Assembly: GCA_946409855.1 (NCBI GenBank)
Contig: CAMJXZ010000045.1
Coordinates: 1 to 14,345 of the forward strand
DNA: 14,345 nt
From: an uncultured Clostridia bacterium
GTDB taxonomy: Bacteria > Bacillota > Clostridia > Christensenellales > Aristaeellaceae
Direction: 5' to 3'
In this document: positions 1-5,852 of the stretch, one piece after another
How the letters are laid out: each line of letters opens with the position of its first letter
Numbering within the stretch: the stretch's first letter is position 1
Notes under the pieces: generated by a model
Told to the model about the DNA's origin: nothing
Database searches by the model: none
What the model saw: only the letters and a program-made list of their open reading frames with translations
Made by a program: the position numbers and the translations under genes

Positions 1-1360
1 CGATCCGGACGCCGTAGTGGCGAAGGGAACGTCGAATGATGACCCCTTCCAGCTGCGCTTTGAGGGAAGGGTTCTCTTCCCCGTCCATATAGCGGTCCAG
101 CTTCTGCCAGTGCAGCTTGGTCATGGGGAACATGAGGCCGCAGAAAAGGGCGGCAAACACCAGCAGCAGGCAGGGAACGACCATCAGCGGGCGGATCCCG
201 TCGGCCAGAGCCTGCAAAGAATTGGGGTAATGATTCTGATTGACGACGCAGAACAGCGCAAGGCCGATCAGGGTCAGCAGCTGGCCGCAAAGCGAGGCAA
301 ATTCCACGTGGAAGCGCAGGGTGGCGTAGAAGGACTGGGTGGGTTCATGCCCCAAAGAAAATACAATAAGTTTGCGGATGTTGTCTTCCATGCCGGTCAG
401 CACCCGGACGCTGACGCCAAGCCCCAGGGTGCAGAGCGCCAGCGAAAGATAGGCATATACCATCGAGGCTTTCAGGACATTCGCGGAAAACAGGATCAGC
501 CCGACGATCCACAGCACCAGGCCCAGATACAGGACGTTGGCCGGGTCCCTTTTCGGCAGCCCGCGGATAAAAAGCGTTGTCAGCAGATAGCTCAGCCCCG
601 TGCAGAGAAGCGCGAGCCCGATGCAGTAGAACAGTTCGTCCGCCGTACAGCCGATAAACGTATATGTCATCAGGAGCGTGGCCTGCATGGCGGAGGTGAT
701 CAGCAGGCTGGTGCGCGTAAAGGTCTGATAGGCGTGTACGCTGCGGAGCTGCTCGATTTCCTCGCTGTTCAGAGTGGGCGCGCTCTGGTCCTGGTAGCGC
801 GCGTGCCAGACCTCAATGGTTTCCAGGATCACGCCGATGAAGAAGCCTGCCAGAAGGGACCAGGACTGCTGCGGTTCGGATGCCGTAAAGAACAAAAGAA
901 CCGGCAGCGCCAGCGCGGCCGCCTGGAACAAAAGAACGTACATGAGCATGCGCAGGGGCCGGACGGATTTATTCATCCAGGAAGAGAGCAGCAGATGGAG
1001 GCAGAGCGGCCGGATATTGATGTAAAAAACCATCACGATGATCAGCCACAGGGAAATGGATGTCAGCGGCACAGGGCTGGCGGCCAGTAGCAGCATGGTG
1101 ACGAGAAACGTTACGGAAAGGATCAGAACCGAAGCAATCTTCTGCGTTCTGTTCAGCATGTGAAAACGCAGCGGATGCAGCCATCGCCCGTACAGCACGG
1201 CGGACCGGGCGACCAGGTACAGGCCGCCGCCGATCAGCGGGTTTTCCAGCAGCACGCTGGACAGGAGCATGCAGTACAGAAAATGGAAAAGAACAGTAGC
1301 CGTGCTCATGACCGATGGCAGGGCAAGCTCCTGCTGAAACTGTTTATCCTTGTCTGTCAT
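1..1360 (-). CDS. Polytopic membrane protein, about 12 TM, C-terminus beyond window
   Basis: An uninterrupted reading frame begins at ATG 1360 and runs off the left edge without a stop (453 full codons, last full codon ending at base 2). It starts MTDKDKQFQQELALPSVM, and a good ribosome-binding site (AAAGGAA) lies about 6-7 nt upstream. The translation shows roughly twelve hydrophobic stretches with short polar loops, for example LLSSVLL near residue 35, SVTFLVTMLLLAA near 82 and VVPCLLLVFAALFCGL near 415. It is therefore an integral membrane protein, and the helix count would fit a transporter such as an MFS-type carrier. I see no MFS signature motif and do not recognise the family. It lies 23 bp downstream of a TetR regulator on the same strand, so it is probably the last visible gene of that operon and a plausible regulated target such as an efflux or envelope transporter. 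The plus-strand frames over this region are compositional shadows. Confidence 0.85.
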   Translation of the reverse strand, partial: MTDKDKQFQQELALPSVMSTATVLFHFLYCMLLSSVLLENPLIGGGLYLVARSAVLYGRWLHPLRFHMLNRTQKIASVLILSVTFLVTMLLLAASPVPLTSISLWLIIVMVFYINIRPLCLHLLLSSWMNKSVRPLRMLMYVLLFQAAALALPVLLFFTASEPQQSWSLLAGFFIGVILETIEVWHARYQDQSAPTLNSEEIEQLRSVHAYQTFTRTSLLITSAMQATLLMTYTFIGCTADELFYCIGLALLCTGLSYLLTTLFIRGLPKRDPANVLYLGLVLWIVGLILFSANVLKASMVYAYLSLALCTLGLGVSVRVLTGMEDNIRKLIVFSLGHEPTQSFYATLRFHVEFASLCGQLLTLIGLALFCVVNQNHYPNSLQALADGIRPLMVVPCLLLVFAALFCGLMFPMTKLHWQKLDRYMDGEENPSLKAQLEGVIIRRSLRHYGVRI

Positions 1361-1383
1361 GACGATTCCTTTCAAACGGTCTT

Positions 1384-2130
1384 TCAGAGCAGGCTCATCT
1401 GCGCCTGATCCGGTTTTTTGACGGGCTCTTCCGGGGGACGGAAAGAACGAACCTGTCTGGCGCAGCCGGAAAGCACCTGTACCAGTTCCCGGGAATCGGC
1501 GATGCGGATGCTGCCAAACGGCAGATCCAGCACCCGCTCAAACAGATAGCGGATGGAACGCAGCGTCTGAAGCGCATGCTCTTCCGGGGCACCGGATGCA
1601 TCGGCGCTCATTTCAAAGCCGGCCAGAAGGATCATCCGGCACTGGGCCTGGTACGCATTGAAAACCAGTTCAGGCAGCCCTTCGATGGGCAGAAAGGCCT
1701 GCTCTTCCTTGCTGAGCTGTGCGATCAGGGCCTTGCATTCTTCAAAGAAACAACGGCGCAGCTCCTCAAAAAAGACAAAGAGCACCTGTTCCCCTTCAGG
1801 CGTGGCGATCAGCTGCATGAGCAGGGAGCACAGCTTTTCTTCCCAGCGGTTGACAGGGAAAGAGGATTCCAAAAGCAGATTCAGCCGTTCCAGGGCGTTG
1901 TCCTGCTCAGAAAGGATCTGCGTGTACCGTTCCTGCGCCTGCGCCGCATGTGCGCGGCACAGCGCGGTCAGCACGTCCAGCTTGCTTTCGAAATGGTGAT
2001 AAAAGCTGCCTTTGCTGCAGTGCTGGGTTTCCAGGATGTCGTTGATGGTTGTGGCCGCATAGCCTCTGGTAAAAAACAGCCGTTCCGCCGTATCCAGCAA
2101 TGAGGCTTTCCGCAGGTCTCCTTTGATCAT
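1384..2130 (-). CDS. TetR/AcrR-family transcriptional regulator
   Basis: This 248-residue protein has an N-terminal TetR helix-turn-helix at about residues 11-57: LLDTAERLFFTRGYAATTIND followed by the recognition-helix block SKGSFYHHFESKLDVL. The rest is an alpha-helical ligand-binding/dimerisation region typical of the family, ending in a proline/charge-rich tail of about 20 residues that looks disordered. TetR proteins are dimeric cytoplasmic DNA-binding regulators, usually repressors released by a small ligand; the ligand cannot be read from sequence. Its ATG overlaps the stop of the upstream VanW-like gene (ATGA, 2127-2130) and AAGGAG lies 7 nt upstream, so translation is probably coupled. 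The downstream membrane-protein gene starts 23 bp after its stop. It probably controls its own operon, but I saw no clear palindromic operator at the operon promoter. Confidence 0.93.
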   Translation of the reverse strand: MIKGDLRKASLLDTAERLFFTRGYAATTINDILETQHCSKGSFYHHFESKLDVLTALCRAHAAQAQERYTQILSEQDNALERLNLLLESSFPVNRWEEKLCSLLMQLIATPEGEQVLFVFFEELRRCFFEECKALIAQLSKEEQAFLPIEGLPELVFNAYQAQCRMILLAGFEMSADASGAPEEHALQTLRSIRYLFERVLDLPFGSIRIADSRELVQVLSGCARQVRSFRPPEEPVKKPDQAQMSLL

Positions 2131-3773
2131 GGTTCTTCTCCTTCGTCGTTGTATTCGATCATTCGCTGTTTCGCCGGATAGTCGGAACTGAACAGGGGCG
2201 TTCGCCTGTATTCCCGTCCGGAATGGGTTTTCACCAGAAAGCAGGTCCAGGCTTCACCGTTTTCCTGTTCCCGGATCAGCCGCTTCCGGCCCGCGGGGAG
2301 CGTTTCTGTGCGGATCAGGACCGGCTCGCCCGGTTCGGTGACCTGCGTCCTTTCCGCCAGGAGAACGGTTTCCTCGCCGGCTTCCGGCAGCAGGCCGTAC
2401 CATTCCAGCGTAACATCCCCGGTGGTGCCTGCGCTCGATTTGGGTGTGTAGTAGCAAAGGATGCAGCAGGGGGATGAGCTGCCGTTCAGCAGGACCAGGT
2501 CCTGATCCGGGCCGATAGCCGCTTCCATGCCGGGGGAAACCAGGGAGCTTTTTTCCGGCAGCTGGAAGCGGGTTTCCAGGGAAAGGCCGGCGCACAGACC
2601 GCCGTCCATCAGCGCGGAGGCGAGCTGCGTGGGCAGGGGATCCTCCTGAAAGGTCCCGATCAGATATCCGGCCTGACGCAGCATGGTCAGAAATGAAAAC
2701 CGGTCCCCGTCCTGGATCACCGCGCCGTTCAGCTTGCCGACGAGCATTTTGAGCCCCTGGTTCCCGCCGGGCGTAGCGACCGGAACCACCCGCACGTTCA
2801 ACAGGGAAAAGCGGTTCATCAGGTCTGTTTTTCTGACCTGCGGGTAGGCGTATTTCACATGCGCCTGAATCGCCCCGTCAGCCGTGCCTTCGTTCAGCGC
2901 CTGGCAGATCTGGCCGATCAGATGCTCCTGGTCCAGGCTGTAGCCGTTCCGGTCTTCTGTAAAGGAGAAAGAACGGTGGACAAAATCAACGCTCTTCAGC
3001 TTCGCGTTCACCGGCTCAACATAAACCTGCGCAGCCAGCGCCTGAACATAATGAACGACATCGTCCCGGCTGTATTCCGTAGAAGAAGGAAACTGCAGCG
3101 GCCGGGTGTCCAGCCGCCCGATGGCTTCCTTTCTTTCCTCAAAAGGGCTTCTGCCTTCCTCCAGTGCGTTGACGCTCCAGCTCCTGCCGGCCGCGTAGGC
3201 CTGATCCAAAGCGTCATTGGCTTTCCGTGAATAGGAAATATCATCGGATGAAAAAAGAAAGGATCTGTCCCCGAGCTGAATGGTCAGCCGGAAGCCTGTA
3301 TCTTCCGCCGAAACGGCCTCGTCCACCGTATCGCGCGCCTGTTCCATGGTCATCCCGCTGATGTCCGTATCGTCCACGGATATGCCGGTAAAAAACACAG
3401 AACCGTTTGCGAGATCAGCCATGGAACGGAAGGAACGGTACGGCGCCCGGTACAAAAGCACCGCCAGCGCAAGCGAGAGGCAAAGAATCAGGGAAGCAAG
3501 CAGCAGCGCCTTGCTTTGGGCAGGCATTTTCCGGAATGCGACAGCTGACCGACGGACAGAACGGATGACCGGACCGGCTTCTTCTTTCATGCCTTCCGAC
3601 ATATCCGCCGGTTCTCCATCGTCCGGATAGGGAACGGTCAGCGGGTCATGATCCTGCAGCGTATAGGCGGAAAAAGGGGGAATGGCCTCGTCATCCGAAA
3701 GCGGATCGCCCATCGGATATGAAAAAGGATCCTCCTTGTTTTCCGGTTCGGTTTTAGCCGGCTTTTTCTTCAC
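2127..3773 (-). CDS. VanW/YoaR-like membrane-anchored envelope protein (divergent VanW domain)
   Basis: This protein has 548 residues from the preferred GTG start at 3773. An acidic, proline-rich cytoplasmic N-terminus of about 85 residues precedes one transmembrane helix (about residues 88-108, KALLLASLILCLSLALAVLL). The extracytoplasmic part then shows a PG_binding_4-like region (about 130-245, with GISVDDTDISGMTMEQAR), a second similar segment, a VanW-like region (about 325-460, with LNGAVIQDGDRFSF, where VanW proteins have the NGtvl-PGe-fSfN block) and a G5-like C-terminus (about 475-540, with TETLPAGRKRLI). This is the architecture of YoaR/VanW proteins, which are linked to peptidoglycan and in some cases to glycopeptide-resistance clusters; their biochemistry is poorly known. 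The usual GGGxCQ block is degenerate here (DGGLCAGLS). The longest frame begins at ATG 3791, but that ATG lies only about 15 nt from the -10 box and has no ribosome-binding site, whereas GGAGG lies 5 nt before the GTG. It is the first gene of the operon and overlaps the TetR gene by 4 bp. Confidence 0.85.
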   Translation of the reverse strand: MKKKPAKTEPENKEDPFSYPMGDPLSDDEAIPPFSAYTLQDHDPLTVPYPDDGEPADMSEGMKEEAGPVIRSVRRSAVAFRKMPAQSKALLLASLILCLSLALAVLLYRAPYRSFRSMADLANGSVFFTGISVDDTDISGMTMEQARDTVDEAVSAEDTGFRLTIQLGDRSFLFSSDDISYSRKANDALDQAYAAGRSWSVNALEEGRSPFEERKEAIGRLDTRPLQFPSSTEYSRDDVVHYVQALAAQVYVEPVNAKLKSVDFVHRSFSFTEDRNGYSLDQEHLIGQICQALNEGTADGAIQAHVKYAYPQVRKTDLMNRFSLLNVRVVPVATPGGNQGLKMLVGKLNGAVIQDGDRFSFLTMLRQAGYLIGTFQEDPLPTQLASALMDGGLCAGLSLETRFQLPEKSSLVSPGMEAAIGPDQDLVLLNGSSSPCCILCYYTPKSSAGTTGDVTLEWYGLLPEAGEETVLLAERTQVTEPGEPVLIRTETLPAGRKRLIREQENGEAWTCFLVKTHSGREYRRTPLFSSDYPAKQRMIEYNDEGEEP

Positions 3774-3778
3774 AAACG

Positions 3779-3783
3779 CCTCC
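3779..3783 (-). promoter_or_regulatory. Ribosome-binding site deciding the VanW-like GTG start
   Basis: GGAGG on the minus strand, 5 nt upstream of GTG 3773 (followed by AAG AAA AAG). The ATG of the longer frame at 3791 has no purine-rich site before it, so the GTG is the better start. Confidence 0.7.
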
Positions 3784-3806
3784 GAATACATACCGTATTC
3801 TGTTTT

Positions 3807-3835
3807 ATTGTACTATGATTTCATCGTGCTGTCAA
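3807..3835 (-). promoter_or_regulatory. Sigma-A promoter of the VanW-like/TetR/membrane-protein operon
   Basis: Minus-strand -35 TTGACA (3830-3835), a 17-bp spacer and -10 TACAAT (3807-3812). This matches the housekeeping consensus at 11 of 12 positions with ideal spacing. Transcription should start near 3800, giving a leader of about 27 nt before GTG 3773. It sits between the terminator of the upstream gene pair and the first gene of this operon, so the operon is an independent unit. Confidence 0.85.
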
Positions 3836-3878
3836 TCCGCAGATCACTTTGGCGGCGCCTGAACTCCGGAATGAAACG

Positions 3879-3902
3879 AAAAAAGCGCCCGGAGAGGCGC
3901 TT
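3879..3902 (-). terminator. Rho-independent terminator after the glycosyltransferase-like gene
   Basis: On the minus strand a 7-bp stem AAGCGCC/GGCGCTT (arms 3896-3902 and 3883-3889) with a 6-nt loop runs into a T tract (3879-3884). It lies 18 bp past the stop codon of the glycosyltransferase-like gene and separates it from the promoter of the VanW-like operon. Confidence 0.85.
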
Positions 3903-3919
3903 GAGCATGCGAACCGTCG

Positions 3920-5155
3920 TCAGATCCAGCCGTTGAAAGTGGCCACCGTCCCGATCAGGCTGATCGCAGTTCCAAAGAAGAAAAGAACGGCGGAGGCGGA
4001 GCGGAACCAGCCTTTCCTTGGCATCCAGCAAAGGAGACCGAAAAAGAGGAACGGCAGCACGTCCTTCAGATACCGGTTTCCAAACTGCCAACCGCCCAAT
4101 GTCCGGTGTGAACAGAGGATAAAGATATACAGCAGGGAAAGAACCGGCAGGATGACGCGAAGCTTTCGCCCGGGATCATTCTGCTTTTTCAGAATAAACG
4201 CGCAGAAAACGGAAACGATGATCGGGATACTCATGGGGTCGATCAGGCAGAATAGCATGGTGTCAAAGGTGACAAACTGGAACCTGCCGGTGCTGTCGGG
4301 CGCCGGCAGCCGGAAGAGCAGGGGAAAATTATCCAGAAAGTAGTGAAAACTGAACTGCCCTTCCGGGGAGCGGGTGAATTCCGGCAGATAGTTGTGGCCG
4401 AATTCCAGAATGCTGCCAAAGCGGAGCCAGTTGAGCAGCATATAGCTTCCGCCCAGGATCACCGGCCCAAGGGCCCAATACCATTTATCCCGGATCAGCC
4501 GGAGCAGGGAGAAAGCTTCCTGCCGCTGCCGGACCCGGTGGATGAGGATGATCAGCAGAACCGGCAGGAACAGGATCACCATCGGCCGGCACCCGACGGC
4601 GCATGCCCAGCACAGGAGGCTCTTCCCGCCCCTGGCGTGATACGCGTAGAGGATGGACAGCACCGACAGATTAAAGCAGAGCACCTGGGCAAAGAACCAT
4701 ACGGCCGGTGTCAGGCTGATAAAAAGATACCCGGTCCCCAGATATAAAAACATCGTCCAGAAAATAGCTTCCCGCCTGTCCTTCAGGATTTCACCGGCAA
4801 GCCGGGCGGCGGCCCAGACGCCGGCCGCGGTAAATACAAGGGATATCAGCCCGTCCGGCGTATCGGCCCCGAAAAACACCGCAAAGGGGAGTAGAACGTA
4901 GGACGGGAACGGGGGAAAGCTGACAAAGTATTTCCCGTCGTAAATCGCCAGTTCCAGCCAGGGATAGTCCTGTCCCAGATCCAAACGGCCCTGCAGCCAG
5001 GATTCTGCCTGCAGGGCGAAAGAAGGATATCCGTTTTTCAGGAAAAACCATTTGCCCGTAAACATGGCTGCGGCAAACAATACAGCCAGCACACTCAGAC
5101 AGGCTGTGACCGAAGCGGCATATGATTTCCAGAAACATTTGACGCGGGCGGACAT
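3920..5155 (-). CDS. Polytopic membrane glycosyltransferase-like protein (GT-C type)
   Basis: This 411-residue integral membrane protein has about ten or eleven hydrophobic helices. After the first helix (about residues 16-39) there is an external loop containing SWLQGRLDL, then YDGKYFVSFPPFPSYVLLP. Similar blocks are seen in bacterial PMT/GT-39-like and related GT-C membrane proteins, which transfer sugars from polyprenyl-phosphate donors to envelope acceptors. I see no clear DD or DE pair in the first loop of the kind that marks many GT-C enzymes, so the activity is not proven. Its start is 4 bp after the stop of the cytidylate-kinase-like gene, and AAGGA lies about 10 nt upstream within the end of that gene, so the two form one transcript closed by the terminator at 3879-3902. 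Alternative: an uncharacterised membrane protein with a GT-C fold but another role. No signal peptide other than the first helix is visible. Confidence 0.75.
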   Translation of the reverse strand: MSARVKCFWKSYAASVTACLSVLAVLFAAAMFTGKWFFLKNGYPSFALQAESWLQGRLDLGQDYPWLELAIYDGKYFVSFPPFPSYVLLPFAVFFGADTPDGLISLVFTAAGVWAAARLAGEILKDRREAIFWTMFLYLGTGYLFISLTPAVWFFAQVLCFNLSVLSILYAYHARGGKSLLCWACAVGCRPMVILFLPVLLIILIHRVRQRQEAFSLLRLIRDKWYWALGPVILGGSYMLLNWLRFGSILEFGHNYLPEFTRSPEGQFSFHYFLDNFPLLFRLPAPDSTGRFQFVTFDTMLFCLIDPMSIPIIVSVFCAFILKKQNDPGRKLRVILPVLSLLYIFILCSHRTLGGWQFGNRYLKDVLPFLFFGLLCWMPRKGWFRSASAVLFFFGTAISLIGTVATFNGWI

Positions 5156-5159
5156 CCGG

Positions 5160-5768
5160 TTAATCCTTCAGCACCTGAACGACCCAGCTGCAGGCCATCT
5201 CCAGCGGGACTTTCGCCGTGTTGATGGTCAGGTCGTAGTTTTCCAGATCGCCCCATTCGCGGTCTGTATAATGGCGGTAATACAGGGCGCGTTTTTTATC
5301 CTTTTCCTCCAGCCTTTCTTCGATGGGTTTCCCGGGAATCTCCCCGTAGGTTTCCAGGACGCGCTCGGCGCGGTACGCGTCGTTGGCGTGAACGAAGAGG
5401 TTGAATACATCGTCGCGCTCCCGCAGGATATAATCCGCGCAGCGGCCGACGATCACGCAGGAAGACTTGTCCGCCAGCTCCCGGATGATTTTCGCCTGGG
5501 CGATATAGATCTTATCGTAATTGGACATCTCGCCAGGCCCGACGGACACGCTGTGGGACAGCGCGAGGTTGAACAGGAAGCTGTGGGTCGTGGAAGCGTA
5601 CTCCCCGGCCTCCTTGACGAATTCGGGGGAAAAGCCCGTATCCGCCACCGCCTGCTCGATGATCTCGGAATCGTAGAAAGGAATACCCAGCTGATCGGCG
5701 ATCATCTTTCCCAGGGTATGGCCCCCGGCGCCAAACTGACGGCTGATGGTCACAATGCGTTTCAACAT
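5160..5768 (-). CDS. Cytidylate-kinase-like P-loop protein
   Basis: This 202-residue cytoplasmic protein begins MLKRIVTISRQFGAGGHTLG. That is the N-terminal signature of the cytidylate-kinase-like family (Pfam Cytidylate_kin_2), where SRxxGxGG replaces the standard GxxGxGKS loop. Other family blocks are IPFYDSEII (about 29-37), CVIVGRCADYIL (about 104-115), the basic KKRALYYRHYTDREWG (about 158-173) and the C-terminal YDLTINTAKVP. The length is normal for the family. These proteins are predicted to phosphorylate a nucleoside monophosphate or a related small molecule, but no substrate has been established for this branch, and it should not be assumed to be the housekeeping cytidylate kinase. 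Start ATG 5768 is preceded by AGGGAGG (5778-5784) at 9 nt. It has its own strong promoter and leads directly into the glycosyltransferase-like gene. Confidence 0.88.
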   Translation of the reverse strand: MLKRIVTISRQFGAGGHTLGKMIADQLGIPFYDSEIIEQAVADTGFSPEFVKEAGEYASTTHSFLFNLALSHSVSVGPGEMSNYDKIYIAQAKIIRELADKSSCVIVGRCADYILRERDDVFNLFVHANDAYRAERVLETYGEIPGKPIEERLEEKDKKRALYYRHYTDREWGDLENYDLTINTAKVPLEMACSWVVQVLKD

Positions 5769-5808
5769 AATGCAAGGCCTCCCTTTTTACTGCGTTTTCT
5801 TAAATGTT

Positions 5809-5837
5809 ATTTTATCGCGGCGGAAGGGAAAAGTCAA
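5809..5837 (-). promoter_or_regulatory. Sigma-A promoter of the kinase-like/glycosyltransferase-like pair
   Basis: Minus-strand -35 TTGACT (5832-5837), a 17-bp spacer and -10 TAAAAT (5809-5814). Ten of twelve positions match consensus and the spacing is ideal. Transcription should start near 5802, about 34 nt before ATG 5768. There is no visible terminator between the deaminase stop (5853) and this promoter, so read-through from the upstream genes is also possible. Confidence 0.8.
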
Positions 5838-5852
5838 TAGAACGGATTGGTA

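Noticed and set aside
17..1090. Plus-strand open frame of 357 codons
   Set aside because: Its translation is rich in Gln, Arg, His and Gly with no domain pattern. It is antisense to a membrane-protein frame with a ribosome-binding site and about twelve hydrophobic helices.
1..1360. Firm assignment of the left-edge membrane protein to the MFS family
   Set aside because: The helix count fits, but no MFS signature motif is visible and the C-terminus is missing.
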